Assembly (NCBI RefSeq): GCF_022427965.1
Contig: NZ_JAKTTI010000014.1
Span: forward strand, 25,898 to 89,897
DNA: 64,000 nucleotides
DNA from: Fredinandcohnia quinoae
Lineage (GTDB): Bacteria > Bacillota > Bacilli > Bacillales > Bacillaceae_L
Reading direction: 5' to 3'
Part shown: in pieces, positions 1-15,269 of the stretch
How positions within the stretch are numbered: the first letter of the stretch is position 1
Layout of the letters: each line of letters begins with the position of its first letter
The notes under the pieces: generated by a model
The model's input: the letters and a program-made list of their open reading frames with translations, nothing else
Database searches by the model: none
Told to the model about the DNA's origin: nothing
Translations under genes and position numbers: made by a program

Positions 1-302
1 TCTTCTTTTGTAAGCCCAATTAATTTACTGATTTCTTTTTTGTGCATTAGTAATTTTCTAGTACGCAGTGGATCATGATTATAGCGATTACCTTGTTCAT
101 AAGGGCTGATATGCAGATTATACAGAAACATTTCTCCGTTGTGAACACGCGCATATGAATCCTTTAGATTCGCACGACCATTACGAAGGGACTTGATTTC
201 CGTACCTTGTAATACAATCCCGGTTTCATATGTTTCTTCGATAAAATAATCATGATTTGCTTTTTTATTTTGTGCAATCACTTTGCCGATTCCTTTTGGC
301 AT
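1..302 (-). CDS. smpB: SsrA (tmRNA)-binding protein SmpB, 3' part cut by window edge
   Basis: Reading the minus strand from an ATG at 302 gives [20 protein letters not shown] and continues open to the window edge, about 100 residues. This is the N-terminal part of SmpB: the beta-barrel core with the [15 protein letters not shown] and NLKDSYARV segments that contact tmRNA. SmpB delivers tmRNA to stalled ribosomes for trans-translation. An AAGGGG ribosome binding site lies before the ATG. In B. subtilis smpB follows rnr directly; here a HIT gene, a small membrane gene and repeats separate them. The C-terminal tail is outside the window. Confidence 0.95.
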   Translation of the reverse strand, partial: MPKGIGKVIAQNKKANHDYFIEETYETGIVLQGTEIKSLRNGRANLKDSYARVHNGEMFLYNLHISPYEQGNRYNHDPLRTRKLLMHKKEISKLIGLTKE

Positions 303-424
303 ACTTACATCCCCTTATTAAACGGTACCTATCATTTTAACAAAAGATAGTGTCTTTCACAAGACTGACTACTTTATTAAACAGCTGCACTGAAGAAAGA
401 GTTGTGACTGTCAATTCATGTGAA

Positions 425-877
425 TCATTCATAACTGTTTTTCGCGATGTGTTCCTTTATTCGATTACATAGCTTGATTACTTCTTCATTATCCCCCATA
501 GGTGCATCTGACCAGTTATACACTGCAAATGGACCCCAATATTCTTCTGGTGTATTCGGGTAACGTGCAACGATATGCATATGAAGATGTGGAACAGAGT
601 TTCCTGAAACTAAAGAATAAATATGTTCAGCCTGTTCAGTTTCAATCAGAGCCTTACTCACTCTCGCCATGATTATTCCAAAAGCCTTAGCTTCATCCAT
701 GTTCATATCACCAAGTGTAGGTGCATGCCTCTTAAGATCAATCATAATATGCCCCAGATAGCTTGGTTCACCGTTATTATCGATATGACCAACATATACA
801 TATTCATCCTCATATATCGTAATTCCAGCAGTTTGAATCGTACCTGCATGTTTATTGCAAATAAAACAATCATTCAT
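425..877 (-). CDS. HIT (histidine triad) family protein
   Basis: A 150-residue HIT-superfamily nucleotide hydrolase or transferase. The triad is seen as HLHMH at residues 97-101, with an N-terminal CFICNKH (C4, C7) that could bind zinc and a GHIMIDLKRH strand typical of the fold. The frame stays open to 949, but the ATG at 877 is chosen because AGGGGG sits a few bases upstream and the protein then begins MNDCFICNKH as HIT proteins do. Members cleave or bind adenylated nucleotides; the substrate here cannot be inferred. It lies alone between smpB and rnr, so it gains no hint from an operon. Confidence 0.85.
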   Translation of the reverse strand: MNDCFICNKHAGTIQTAGITIYEDEYVYVGHIDNNGEPSYLGHIMIDLKRHAPTLGDMNMDEAKAFGIIMARVSKALIETEQAEHIYSLVSGNSVPHLHMHIVARYPNTPEEYWGPFAVYNWSDAPMGDNEEVIKLCNRIKEHIAKNSYE

Positions 878-905
878 TTTGAGCTTCCCCCTTTTATTTT
901 TCCTT

Positions 906-1139
906 TTAAACATCCCTGTAATATGTTCTTTTTTTCTTATTATCCTCAATAAACATGAGAGTGCTTATTATTAAAAAGCATAAACCCGCCCCTATCTGAC
1001 AAAAAGTAGTAACCCAATATATAAATGGTATCTTGCCCTCACCTATCGGCCCCACTCTAGGTCTCTTCATTTCATAGAATACAAAAAATGGTAAGGACAT
1101 TGAAAAAAATGAACAAAAAAGAATGATGTATTTCCGCAT
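906..1139 (-). CDS. Small hypothetical membrane protein
   Basis: A 77-residue protein starting MRKYIILFCSFF. Two hydrophobic stretches (about residues 4-22 and 39-61) are separated by a charged loop (MKRPRVGPIGEGK) and followed by a very basic end (DNKKKRTYYRDV), which suggests a two-helix integral membrane protein. GGTGAG lies six bases before the ATG; an in-frame TTG two codons earlier is less well placed. It ends 28 bp before the HIT gene on the same strand and may be co-transcribed with it. I do not recognise the family. Confidence 0.5.
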   Translation of the reverse strand: MRKYIILFCSFFSMSLPFFVFYEMKRPRVGPIGEGKIPFIYWVTTFCQIGAGLCFLIISTLMFIEDNKKKRTYYRDV

Positions 1140-1341
1140 ACCCAACTCACCAACTTTTTATTACATTAATTTGCCTTCATAAGATAATTCTATAACCTTC
1201 AGAAAAATACCTTTTAATAATGAAAATATGTGTAAACGATTTGAAAAGAGAATAAGTTTCTAAAATCGACCGCATGTGCTCGCTTATAATCCCTTGCAAT
1301 ACTGTCACGTCTTAATTTCTACTTTTAATAAGTTCCTTTCC

Positions 1342-1704
1342 GGTTCTTTGGTTACCGGTGGGGTGCTTTTTACGCTTCGACGGGATCCATTCAGGTTCTA
1401 TGGTTACCGGTGTAGCTCTTTTTTTGCTTAGATGGGATGCATTCGGGTTCTATGGTTACCGGTGGGGCGCTTTTTACGCTTCGACGGGTTCCATTCGGAG
1501 TCTATGGTTACCGTCGAGGCATTTTTTTTGCTTCAGCGGGATCCATTCGGGCTCTATGGTTACCGATGAAGCTCTTTTTTTGCTTCGACGGGATCCATTC
1601 GGGCTCTATAGTTTCCGGTGAAGCTCTTTTTTTGTTTAGACGGGATCCATTCGGGTTCTATGGTTACCGGTGGGGCGCTTTTTACGCTTCGACGGGATCC
1701 ATTG
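1342..1704. repeat. Tandem array A, seven copies of a 52-bp unit
   Basis: Seven head-to-tail units begin at 1342, 1394, 1446, 1498, 1550, 1602 and 1654, each exactly 52 bp. Shared landmarks are GGTTCTATGGTTACCGG near the start, a CTTTTTTTGCTT or CTTTTTACGCTT tract in the middle, and CGACGGGATCCATTCGG at the end. Because 52 is not a multiple of three, the array produces overlapping open frames that mimic one another in different phases; none has a convincing start, and I call no protein. The period equals five turns of B-DNA. Confidence 0.9.
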
Positions 1705-1732
1705 GTCTATTCTAATTACAGATGCACGCGGC

Positions 1733-2024
1733 AGCTCGTCACGTTACCATTAACCTCTTATTTATCTTCACGCGGGAACGCGAAAACTTCTTGCGTTACC
1801 ACTTACTCCTTTATTCTCTTCGCGCGGGTACGCGACAGCCCCTCACGTTTCCGCTAACCCCTTATTTATCTCCGCCCGGGCACGCGACAGCTTCTCGCGT
1901 TACCACTAACCTCTTAATACTCTTCACGAGGGTATGCGACAACTCCTCGCGTTACCGCTATCCCTTTTTTTCTCTTCGCGCGGGCATGCAAGAGCTCCTT
2001 GCGTTACCATTTACCTCGAAATTC
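1733..2024. repeat. Tandem array B, about six copies of a different 52-bp unit
   Basis: GTTACC (or GTTTCC) recurs at 1743, 1795, 1847, 1899, 1951 and 2003, exactly 52 bp apart. Each unit carries GCGTTACC, a T/C-rich tract and a CGCGGG-N2-CGCGA-type palindromic patch. The sequence differs from array A but the period is identical and both keep a GTTACC core, so the two arrays may share an origin. The stretch 1705-1732 joining them and 2025-2101 after them hold nothing I can identify. Confidence 0.85.
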
Positions 2025-2101
2025 CCCTACACCCCGCTCACCTCACCTTACCGCTCCCCCCCTTAATTCCATTCCCCCGGGCACGAAAACCCCTTCCACA
2101 A

Positions 2102-2142
2102 CACAAAAAGCGCATGATCTCCTCTCGGGAAACCATGCGCCA
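2102..2142 (-). terminator. Rho-independent terminator of rnr
   Basis: GCGCATG at 2110-2116 pairs with CATGCGC at 2134-2140, and on the minus strand the stem is followed by TTTTTGTG. It sits just after the rnr stop codon. Confidence 0.7.
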
Positions 2143-2147
2143 TCTCA

Positions 2148-4541
2148 TTATCGATTTCTCTTATTTCGATTCTTTTTCTTGTTCTTTTGCTTTGGTGCAT
2201 TGTCATATTTCTTCTTTTTCTTACGAGGTTTTCGGGTTGACCATTCGCCTTCATTCGGATCATGGTTCTTCTGGTCGACAGTAGTACTACCTTTTTTATC
2301 CCCGCCCCGACTTTTTTGACCATTATCATCTTTTTTACGACGGCGGCCTTTTTCAGCACGAATGATTTTTGGTTGATCTTTCGAAAGTTTGCGGCGGCTT
2401 CCCTTCATACCGACAACCTCGAAATCGACAGAACGTTCATCTTTATTTACTTTGACAACTCGAACTGTGATTTCATCGCCGATTCGGAACACATTCCCTG
2501 TACGCTCACCAATCATCGCATAATGGCGTTCATCATAGCGGTAATAATCATCGGTTAAGTAGCTGACATGGACAAGGCCCTCGATTGTATTTGGAAGCTC
2601 AACGAACATTCCAAAATTCGTGACTGAGCTGATAATGCCATCGTATTCTTCGCCGATTTTATCAACCATGTATTCAGCCTTTTTCATGCTGTCTGTTTCG
2701 CGTTCAGCTTCAACAGCACGTCTTTCCATATTGGAAGAGTGCTCGGCAATGTTAGGAAGCATTTCCTTCCATTTGCTTAATGTGCTATTATCGACTTTCC
2801 CTTGAATCAAATATGTACGGATTAAGCGATGTACGATTAGATCTGGGTATCGACGAATAGGTGAAGTGAAGTGTGTATAAAAATCTGTTGATAACCCAAA
2901 GTGACCAACGCTTTCAGGATCATATTTTGCCTGTTTCATTGAACGAAGCATGACCGTTGATACGACCATTTCCTCTGGTTTCCCTTGGACTGCTTCAATA
3001 ATTTCCTGCAACGAGCGTGGATGAATTGAATTGCCAGTCCCTCTCACAAGATAACCAAAGTTCGTGATGAATTCTAAAAATCTTCTTAGCTTCTCTTCAT
3101 TCGGGTCTTCGTGAATTCGGTAGATGAACGGTACATTCATCCAATGAAAATGCTCGGCAACCGTTTCATTTGCTACAAGCATAAATTCCTCAATTAGCTT
3201 TTCAGCAACTGAACGCTCGCGCAGAACAACGTCAACTGGTTTACCCTCTTCATCAACAAGTACCTTTGCTTCTTTGAAATCAAAATCGATTGCCCCACGC
3301 TTCATCCTTTTTTCACGAAGAATTTCAGCGAGCCTTTCCATTTCTTCAAACATTGGAACAAGTGGTTCATAGCGATTTCTAAGTTCATCGTCCTTTTCAA
3401 CGAGAATACTATTAACATCAGAGTATGTCATTCGTTCTGTAGTCTTAATTACACTTTGGAAGATTTCATGCTTCACAACGACTCCAGCACGGTCAATCTC
3501 CATTTCACATGATAATGTGAGTCGATCCACTTTCGGATTTAACGAACAGATTCCATTTGAAAGACGATGTGGAATCATTGGAATAACTCTGTCTACAAGA
3601 TAAATACTCGTTCCACGGTCTGCAGCTTCCTTATCAATCGGTGAACTCTCTGTTACATAGTGAGTAACATCCGCAATATGTACTCCTAACTTGTAGTTTC
3701 CATTTTCTAATTTCGTGACTGTAACAGCATCATCCAGGTCCTTCGCATCTGCACCATCAATTGTGACAATGACTTCATTGCGTAAATCTTTACGGTCTTG
3801 AAGGTCATTCGGATCAATTGTTTCAGGTGTGCTATTTGCTTGATCAAGAACCTCTTTAGGGAATTCTTGTGGAAGGCTGTGCTTATGAATAACAGATAGA
3901 ATATCAATACCTGGATCATTTTTATGACCAAGGATTTCAACGACTTCCCCTTCTGCACTCATGCGTCCCTCTGGATATGTAACGAGTTTTACAACTACCT
4001 TATGTCCTTCAACAGCACCGTTTGAAGCATTCTTTGGAATAAAAATGTCATTGACAATCTTTTTATCATCGGGAATGACGAAGCCAAAGTTTTTGCTTTC
4101 GGTATAAGTACCCACAACATTTTTAACCCCACGTTCGATAATTCGGACGATGGTCCCTTCCTTACGTTGACCAGCAGATTCACTACTTAGCCGAACGAGT
4201 ACAATGTCACCATGCATCGCATTTTTCATTTCATTTGGTGGGATAAAAACATCTTCCTGCTCTTTATCCTCAGGTATGACAAACGCAAACCCTTTTGCAT
4301 GCCCCGTAAGCTTACCGCGAACTAAATTCATTTTTTCAGGCAACCCATAGCGGTTACTACGGGTACGAACGACTAAACCTTGTTCCTCCATAATAACGAG
4401 AGCCTTCACAAACTCTTTAAACTCCACCGAATCCGATATTTCAAAAACATCCTCAAGTTCCTGTACCGTTAATGGTTTATAAGCTTCTTCCTTCATAAAA
4501 GCTAATAACTTCTCTATATTTCCTTGGATTTCTTGCTCCAT
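2148..4541 (-). CDS. rnr: Ribonuclease R
   Basis: A 797-residue 3'-5' exoribonuclease of the RNB family, which degrades structured RNA and works with SmpB/tmRNA in quality control. Domain order: winged helix (about 1-70), two cold-shock OB folds (about 80-235), RNB catalytic domain (about 260-590) with the acidic motif [14 protein letters not shown] that holds the metal-binding aspartates, S1 domain (about 635-720; [19 protein letters not shown]), and a lysine/arginine-rich tail to the end. AAGGAGG lies 8 nt before the ATG. It follows est by 12 bp, so secG-est-rnr form one unit as in B. subtilis. Confidence 0.97.
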   Translation of the reverse strand: MEQEIQGNIEKLLAFMKEEAYKPLTVQELEDVFEISDSVEFKEFVKALVIMEEQGLVVRTRSNRYGLPEKMNLVRGKLTGHAKGFAFVIPEDKEQEDVFIPPNEMKNAMHGDIVLVRLSSESAGQRKEGTIVRIIERGVKNVVGTYTESKNFGFVIPDDKKIVNDIFIPKNASNGAVEGHKVVVKLVTYPEGRMSAEGEVVEILGHKNDPGIDILSVIHKHSLPQEFPKEVLDQANSTPETIDPNDLQDRKDLRNEVIVTIDGADAKDLDDAVTVTKLENGNYKLGVHIADVTHYVTESSPIDKEAADRGTSIYLVDRVIPMIPHRLSNGICSLNPKVDRLTLSCEMEIDRAGVVVKHEIFQSVIKTTERMTYSDVNSILVEKDDELRNRYEPLVPMFEEMERLAEILREKRMKRGAIDFDFKEAKVLVDEEGKPVDVVLRERSVAEKLIEEFMLVANETVAEHFHWMNVPFIYRIHEDPNEEKLRRFLEFITNFGYLVRGTGNSIHPRSLQEIIEAVQGKPEEMVVSTVMLRSMKQAKYDPESVGHFGLSTDFYTHFTSPIRRYPDLIVHRLIRTYLIQGKVDNSTLSKWKEMLPNIAEHSSNMERRAVEAERETDSMKKAEYMVDKIGEEYDGIISSVTNFGMFVELPNTIEGLVHVSYLTDDYYRYDERHYAMIGERTGNVFRIGDEITVRVVKVNKDERSVDFEVVGMKGSRRKLSKDQPKIIRAEKGRRRKKDDNGQKSRGGDKKGSTTVDQKNHDPNEGEWSTRKPRKKKKKYDNAPKQKNKKKNRNKRNR

Positions 4542-4553
4542 TTACTTCCCTCC

Positions 4554-5294
4554 TTACCAATCTAATTGCTCTAGAAATTCAAAAATATCCTCGTGTAATT
4601 GTTCGCGTTCTTTATCCAATGTAATGACATGTCCTGATTCTTCATACCATTTAATTTTTTTCATATCAGATTCAACTTCATTATAGATAATATTGGCACT
4701 TTCAGTATTAATCATTTTGTCATGTCGAGCCTGAACAACAAAAGTAGGTGAATAGATCATATCCACGTTTTCCCTAACATCAGCAATTAAACCTTGAAGA
4801 GCTTTTAGCGTCTTCATCGGTGTCTTTTGAAAGTCTACCATTTCTTGTTCAATTTGCTCTGGTGTTTTACCTTCGTGTTTTTTATATTCTCTCGCATAAT
4901 CGAGAATACCTTGATACATGACTTCTTCACTTTTTATATACATTGGCGCACACATCGGTACAATCCCTTTTATAGGTACAGTGTATCCTAATTTCAGGGA
5001 AAATACCCCACCAAGGGACAAACCAGCAACCGCGATTTCCTGATGTCCTCTGTCCTTTAAAAACTGATACCCGTTCATAACATCCTGCCACCAGTCCTCT
5101 GGACCTGTATGAACAAGCTCCTCTGGTGGAACCCCATGTCCCTTATAATGCGGAGCATGACATGTGTATCCTTTCTTTTCTAAAAATCGTCCAAGCATTC
5201 TCACATCAGCAGAATTTCCTGTAAACCCATGTAATAATAAGACTGCCCTTTCCCCACCTTCAAATGTAAAAGGTTTTGGATTGCTTATCTTCAT
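4554..5294 (-). CDS. est: Carboxylesterase (Est30-type alpha/beta hydrolase)
   Basis: A 246-residue serine hydrolase that cleaves short- to medium-chain esters. The oxyanion-hole motif LLLHGFTG is at 19-26, the nucleophile elbow GLSLGG puts Ser at 93, and Asp192 (QARHDKMI) and His222 (EESGHVI) complete the triad in the positions known for Geobacillus Est30. AAAGGAG precedes the ATG. The gene lies between secG and rnr, the conserved Bacillus position (yvaK). No signal peptide, so cytoplasmic. Confidence 0.93.
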   Translation of the reverse strand: MKISNPKPFTFEGGERAVLLLHGFTGNSADVRMLGRFLEKKGYTCHAPHYKGHGVPPEELVHTGPEDWWQDVMNGYQFLKDRGHQEIAVAGLSLGGVFSLKLGYTVPIKGIVPMCAPMYIKSEEVMYQGILDYAREYKKHEGKTPEQIEQEMVDFQKTPMKTLKALQGLIADVRENVDMIYSPTFVVQARHDKMINTESANIIYNEVESDMKKIKWYEESGHVITLDKEREQLHEDIFEFLEQLDW

Positions 5295-5414
5295 GATGTA
5301 AAACTCCTTTAATCTCTATCATTATTTGCTTATTTTATTTTATACAAACATTGCTATTGTTACAAAGTTCTAGCTTTACTCTTAGTGTGCTCTTTATTCA
5401 TCCTCGGTACCAAT

Positions 5415-5454
5415 CTAAAAATAAATAAAGAGCTAGACAATCAAGTGTCTAGCC
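5415..5454 (-). terminator. Terminator-like hairpin after secG
   Basis: GCTAGACA (5432-5439) and TGTCTAGC (5446-5453) form a stem; on the minus strand it is followed by a T-rich stretch. It may attenuate rather than end transcription from secG into est-rnr. Confidence 0.7.
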
Positions 5455-5467
5455 CTTGCCATTATTT

Positions 5468-5701
5468 TTATAGTGAAAAATAAGATACTGCTATTGTAAG
5501 GATAAAAAATAATACTGAAAGTACAATTGTAATACGATGCAACACTGCATCAAGTCCGCGTGCCTTTTGCTTACCGAATAACTGTTCAGCACCACCTGAG
5601 ATTGCTCCTGATAGTCCAGCACTTTTACCTGATTGTAGAAGTACTATAACAATTAAGCCGATACTCACAATCACTAATAATGTTACAAGAAATATATGCA
5701 T
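5468..5701 (-). CDS. secG: Preprotein translocase subunit SecG
   Basis: A 77-residue membrane protein of the SecYEG channel. Two transmembrane helices (about 2-22 and 54-75) flank the conserved cytoplasmic loop with [20 protein letters not shown] and [11 protein letters not shown]. The frame extends eight codons further upstream, but the ATG at 5701 is used because AGGAGG precedes it and the resulting length matches the family. First gene of secG-est-rnr. Confidence 0.96.
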   Translation of the reverse strand: MHIFLVTLLVIVSIGLIVIVLLQSGKSAGLSGAISGGAEQLFGKQKARGLDAVLHRITIVLSVLFFILTIAVSYFSL

Positions 5702-5741
5702 GAACGACACCTCCTGAATAAACACAAATAACGTTAGTATA

Positions 5742-5770
5742 AATGTAACACAAAAAGAAAATCAGGACAA
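5742..5770 (-). promoter_or_regulatory. Candidate sigma-A promoter for secG
   Basis: On the minus strand TTGTCC (-35, 5765-5770) and TACATT (-10, 5742-5747) are separated by 17 bp, about 40 bp before the secG start. Confidence 0.45.
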
Positions 5771-5868
5771 TACCTCGTTCACATATACAATCATCCAATT
5801 TCCAAACATTCTTACATCTATTTTAGGAAGGAAATGAACATATTAATGATGAAGTATGAATGAAGGGG

Positions 5869-6003
5869 ATGAAACAACTGATCAACTGGGATTTCGATAC
5901 ATTTGTAAAAGAGCAAAAAAAACACAAACCAATCTACCTCGGTAACAACAGCCAAACAAAAAATGCATCAAAAAAAGATGTAGATAAGTCCAAACGTGAA
6001 TAG
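5869..6003 (+). CDS. Possible small ORF of 44 residues, function unknown
   Basis: An ATG at 5869 opens 44 codons starting MKQLINWDFDTFVKEQKKHK and ending in a lysine-rich tail. AAGGGG directly abuts the ATG, too close for normal initiation; a ten-codon frame at 5834-5863 with a better placed GGAAGG could couple translation into it. A strong hairpin terminator follows at 6016. The remaining part of 5702-6060 holds only the secG promoter. No family recognised; it may not be expressed. Confidence 0.3.
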   Translation: MKQLINWDFDTFVKEQKKHKPIYLGNNSQTKNASKKDVDKSKRE

Positions 6004-6015
6004 TGTAAGGAACGC

Positions 6016-6050
6016 AAAAAGCGACAGGCCCTTAGGCTTGTCGCTTTCTC
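6016..6050. terminator. Bidirectional terminator at the end of the glycolytic operon
   Basis: A 13-bp stem with one mismatch (6018-6030 and 6035-6047, loop CTTA) has A residues on one side and T residues on the other. It ends eno on the minus strand and would also stop the small plus-strand ORF. Confidence 0.8.
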
Positions 6051-6060
6051 ATGTGTATAA

Positions 6061-7371
<1,311 letters not shown>

Positions 7372-7449
7372 TCACACTTTATATATTATTTCACATTTTC
7401 GAGTTTAATTGTTAGTTAAAACCTAAAACTTTCATAATTGGAGCACGTT

Positions 7450-9763
<2,314 letters not shown>

Positions 9764-9791
9764 TCAACATCTATGATATACATACTAGAAC

Positions 9792-10976
9792 TTATTTATT
9801 GTTTAAAGCTACTACTCCAGGTAATTCCTTACCTTCCATAAACTCAAGTGATGCTCCTCCACCAGTTGAGATATGACTCATTTTTTCAGCTAAGCCAAAT
9901 TTCTCAACTGCAGCTGCAGAATCTCCTCCACCGATAACTGAATAAGTATCCTTCGCATCAGCTAGGGCTTCAGCTACAGCTTTTGTACCATTTGCGAATG
10001 CATCTAATTCAAATACACCCATTGGTCCATTCCAGATAACCAATTTTGAATTTAATATTACATCTCTGTACATTTCTGCTGTCTTCGGACCAATATCAAG
10101 TGCTTCCCAATCGCTTGGAATTTCTTCTATTGAAACAACCTTCTTATTTGCATCATTTGAAAAATCATCTGCAACCATAACATCAACAGGCATATAGAAA
10201 TTAACGCCCTTTTCTTTTGCTTTGTTCATGAATTGATTCGCAAGATCAATTTTATCTTCCTCTAAAAGGGATTTTCCAACCTCATGACCTTGTGCTTTTA
10301 CAAATGTATAAGCAAGACCACCACCAATAATTAGGTTATCCACTTTTTCTAGTAGATTCTCGATAACACCAATCTTGTCTTTTACCTTTGCACCACCAAT
10401 TATTGCAGTGAATGGACGTTCTGGATTCGAAAGTGCCTTTCCTAAAACTTCGAGTTCCTTCTCCATTAAAAAGCCAGCTACAGCTGGGATATGCTCTGCG
10501 ATACCTGCTGTAGAAGCATGTGCACGGTGTGCAGCTCCGAAAGCATCATTCACATAAATATCTGCTAAATCTGCAAACTTTCGTGATAGTTCAGCATCAT
10601 TTTTCTCTTCTCCAGGGTAGAAACGAACATTTTCTAGAAGAAGGACATCACCATTAGACATTTTTGCGATTGCCTGCTCTACATCGCTGCCATATGCTTC
10701 ATTTGTTTTTTGAACTTCTTTTCCTAGATGTTCGCCTAAACGTTTCGCAACAGGATCTAAGCGAAGCTCTTCAACAGCTTGACCTTTTGGTCGTCCTAGA
10801 TGGCTAGCTAATATGACTTTTGCACCTTGCTCACATAAATATTGGATCGTTGGTAATGCTGCACGAATACGAGTATCATCTGTTACTTGCCCACCTTGCA
10901 TTGGCACATTAAAATCAACTCGACAAAAAACTCGCTTGCCTTTCACATCAATATCCTTCACTGACTTCTTATTCAT
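9792..10976 (-). CDS. pgk: Phosphoglycerate kinase
   Basis: A 394-residue two-domain kinase that transfers phosphate from 1,3-bisphosphoglycerate to [11 protein letters not shown], the substrate-binding [10 protein letters not shown], the hinge, and the nucleotide-binding GGAKVKDKI and [13 protein letters not shown] loops are evident. The frame is open to 10991, but the ATG at 10976 has GGAGG nine bases upstream and gives the 394-residue length of B. subtilis Pgk. A terminator-like hairpin separates it from gap. Confidence 0.97.
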   Translation of the reverse strand: MNKKSVKDIDVKGKRVFCRVDFNVPMQGGQVTDDTRIRAALPTIQYLCEQGAKVILASHLGRPKGQAVEELRLDPVAKRLGEHLGKEVQKTNEAYGSDVEQAIAKMSNGDVLLLENVRFYPGEEKNDAELSRKFADLADIYVNDAFGAAHRAHASTAGIAEHIPAVAGFLMEKELEVLGKALSNPERPFTAIIGGAKVKDKIGVIENLLEKVDNLIIGGGLAYTFVKAQGHEVGKSLLEEDKIDLANQFMNKAKEKGVNFYMPVDVMVADDFSNDANKKVVSIEEIPSDWEALDIGPKTAEMYRDVILNSKLVIWNGPMGVFELDAFANGTKAVAEALADAKDTYSVIGGGDSAAAVEKFGLAEKMSHISTGGGASLEFMEGKELPGVVALNNK

Positions 10977-11039
10977 TGAAAAGGCCTCCATTCACTAAAT
11001 AATTTGTTATCCACAATGGTGTCTGTCACCATTCTATGT

Positions 11040-11066
11040 AAAAAGGAAGGGAAAACTCCCTTCCCC
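11040..11066 (-). terminator. Hairpin terminator/attenuator between gap and pgk
   Basis: GGAAGGGA (11045-11052) and TCCCTTCC (11057-11064) form a perfect 8-bp stem followed on the minus strand by TTTTT. It should reduce read-through from gap into pgk, fitting the known higher expression of cggR-gap in Bacillus. Confidence 0.75.
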
Positions 11067-11083
11067 ACTTTTTCTGTTATCTA

Positions 11084-13154
<2,071 letters not shown>

Positions 13155-13182
13155 CAACATTTCCCCTTTTTTTACCATAAGG

Positions 13183-13218
13183 GACTTTTATCGTCCCGCT
13201 GTGACATATTGTGTCCCA
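13183..13218 (-). promoter_or_regulatory. CggR operator (two direct repeats)
   Basis: On the minus strand the sequence is TGGGAC-N6-TGTC-N4-CGGGAC-N6-AGTC, which matches the architecture known for B. subtilis, CGGGAC-N6-TGTC-N4-CGGGAC-N6-TGTC, with two mismatches. A TACTAT element just upstream (13221-13226) is a candidate -10. It lies 29 bp before the cggR start. Confidence 0.88.
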
Positions 13219-13312
13219 CTCATAGTAAAAAAAAACAAACTCCGTTAAAAATGGTGTTGTTACGTCACGTTACACATCTATTTTAACAGGAGTAGTTCAT
13301 TTAATCAATCAT

Positions 13313-13567
13313 TTAACCGCCTATTTTTTCAAGCAAACGCTTTCTTAACGTTTCTTTTTCAATTATTCCATACTGTACCTCTTCCCCATCAATTTCGATG
13401 ACAGGGATCATGATTTGATATTTTTCTAATAGCTGATCATCTTTATAAATATCTACTTCTCTGATTTCTAAAGGAATTTCATCATTAATTTCTTCCAACA
13501 CTTTTTTTGCCTTCATACATAGTGGGCAATCAAGCTTTGAATACATAATTACATTTACCTTATCCAA
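13313..13567 (-). CDS. Glutaredoxin-family protein
   Basis: An 84-residue thioredoxin-fold protein. The redox motif is CPLC (SKLDCPLCMKAKKVLEE) and the cis-proline loop is IMIPVIEIDGEEV, so the fold and active site are complete. The start is TTG at 13567, with AGGAAG about 12 nt upstream; there is no ATG in frame before the active site except inside MYSKLDC. It lies between rpoN (18 bp upstream) and cggR. Its partner is unknown. Confidence 0.8.
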   Translation of the reverse strand: MDKVNVIMYSKLDCPLCMKAKKVLEEINDEIPLEIREVDIYKDDQLLEKYQIMIPVIEIDGEEVQYGIIEKETLRKRLLEKIGG

Positions 13568-13585
13568 ACAAAAAGCACTTCCTAT

Positions 13586-14899
13586 CTATTTTTCATACCT
13601 TTTACGCTTAGAAGATGAAGGTATTTTTAATTGATCACGATATTTTGCAATTGTACGTCTTGATACAAGGATACCATGATTCAGTTGCATTATACCGACA
13701 ATCTCCTGGTCTGACAAAGGCTTATGTTTATTTTCCTCGTCAATTAGTTGTTTTAAAATGGTTCTAACTTGCAAAGACGACATATCTGAATCCCCTGTTG
13801 TTTGGATATTTCGACTGAAAAAATGCTTCATTTCAAATATTCCAAAAGGAGTTTGAACAAATTTATCTTTTGTAGCCCTACTAACCGTTGATTCGTGGAT
13901 TCCCAATGTATCCGCCACTTCACTCATTGTTAACGGTTTCAAAAAATTGGGTCCTTTGAGAAAAAAATCAAGCTGCTTTAATACAATCTCATTCATGACA
14001 TTTTTTAAAGTTTGTTTTCGTTGATCAATGCTTTTCATTATCCACTGACATTGTTCAACCTTTTCCTGTAAATAAGACTTAATACCTGGATCCTGTTCAT
14101 TGATAAAATGGTTATAATACTGAAGATTCAATGAAACCTTTGGTAAATAATCATCCTGAAGCAAAATCTGGACAGTACCATTTTCAACCTGAATTTCAAT
14201 TTCAGGAATAATATAAGAAGGCTCATTTCCTTGAAATAATGCACCTGGTCTTGGTTGTAATGTTTGGATGAGGTCGTACACATGCTGTATATCACTCAAT
14301 TTCACATCCACTATTCGACTGATTTCTTTCCATGACTTATCAGCAAATAACAGGAAATGCTGTCCAATAATTTCCTCAGCCAATACATTGCGCTCAGATA
14401 GATTCTTTAATTGTAACAGTAAACATTCCTGTAAACTTCTAGCCCCTACACCAATCGGGTCAAGCTTTTGAATAAATGAAAGTGATTTTTCAATGATGCT
14501 TACGTCAACATTTAGTTCTTCTGCAATTTCCTCTTCTGCAAAATAGAAATATCCATTTTCATCTAATAATTGGATCATATATTCAATTATTGCTTTATCT
14601 TTCGAACTTAATTGAACATATGTTAGTTGGGCAAGTAAGTGTTGGTATAAAGAAATATCATTTTTTTCGATATAGTCGATTGGATTCGTATATGATTCAC
14701 CTGTAACTTTTGAGATTTTTCGAGTTCTACTAAATTCATTTTGTTTGAGCTCAATGAGGGGGTTCTCTACTGATTGTTCTTCGAGAAACTTTGTCAAATC
14801 CAACGATGAATATTGAAGTAGCGTGATTGCCTGGGTTAATTCTTTTGTCATTACAAGTTTTAATGTTTGCTGTTGAAATAAACCTGTATTGAGATTCAT
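13586..14899 (-). CDS. rpoN: RNA polymerase sigma-54 factor
   Basis: A 437-residue sigma-54 (SigL in B. subtilis). Region I at the N-terminus contacts activators (QQQTLKLVMTKELTQAITLL), the core-binding domain covers about 70-250, a helix-turn-helix lies around TMSEVADTLGIHESTVSRA, and the RpoN box RRTIAKYRDQLKIPSS is near the C-terminus and reads the -24 element. AAAGGAGGA precedes the ATG. It is the sigma factor required by the eight -24/-12 promoters found at 24-41 kb in this window. Confidence 0.96.
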   Translation of the reverse strand: MNLNTGLFQQQTLKLVMTKELTQAITLLQYSSLDLTKFLEEQSVENPLIELKQNEFSRTRKISKVTGESYTNPIDYIEKNDISLYQHLLAQLTYVQLSSKDKAIIEYMIQLLDENGYFYFAEEEIAEELNVDVSIIEKSLSFIQKLDPIGVGARSLQECLLLQLKNLSERNVLAEEIIGQHFLLFADKSWKEISRIVDVKLSDIQHVYDLIQTLQPRPGALFQGNEPSYIIPEIEIQVENGTVQILLQDDYLPKVSLNLQYYNHFINEQDPGIKSYLQEKVEQCQWIMKSIDQRKQTLKNVMNEIVLKQLDFFLKGPNFLKPLTMSEVADTLGIHESTVSRATKDKFVQTPFGIFEMKHFFSRNIQTTGDSDMSSLQVRTILKQLIDEENKHKPLSDQEIVGIMQLNHGILVSRRTIAKYRDQLKIPSSSKRKRYEK

Positions 14900-15055
14900 C
14901 TAGACTCCTCCTTTCCCCTTTCTTCTTATTTTACAACAACCTTTCGCTTTGTTGTATGAAAAAATGGTGGAAAGATCGTCCTTTTTTCTCTTGTAAAATT
15001 TAGCATACATATAAATTACCATTTGATTGAAATCTACATATAAGAGGTGAGTAAT

Positions 15056-15235
15056 GTGAAAAAAGACGAAATTAAATACACGGGGCCGCTTACGGGGACA
15101 CTTAGTGAAGCAAAGGAAAAGGCAAATTCTTCAGAGGAATATTCACAGGAGTTTGAAGCTATACAGCAAATGTGGAGCGTTAACCCGGTAGATGAAAGTG
15201 TTTATGATGGGACATTAGGGTATAAGGATAATTAA
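15056..15235 (+). CDS. Small hypothetical protein, 59 residues
   Basis: Starts at GTG 15056, six bases after GAGGTG; an earlier in-frame GTG at 15047 lies inside that ribosome binding site. The product (MKKDEIKYTGPLTGTLSEAK...) is acidic and hydrophilic, with a central helix-prone stretch (KANSSEEYSQEFEAIQQMW). No membrane segment or known motif. It is 34 bp before the next gene and probably co-transcribed with it. Family not recognised. Confidence 0.55.
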   Translation: MKKDEIKYTGPLTGTLSEAKEKANSSEEYSQEFEAIQQMWSVNPVDESVYDGTLGYKDN

Positions 15236-15269
15236 TCTTAATGGAGCTTAAATTATGGGGGGAATGAAG

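Noticed and set aside
1342..2024. CRISPR array
   Set aside because: The units are contiguous and diverge all along their length; there are no unique spacers between constant repeats and no cas genes.
1358..2066. Several overlapping plus-strand open frames of 79-116 codons
   Set aside because: They are translations of the 52-bp arrays in successive frames, have no ribosome binding sites and repeat the same peptide out of phase.
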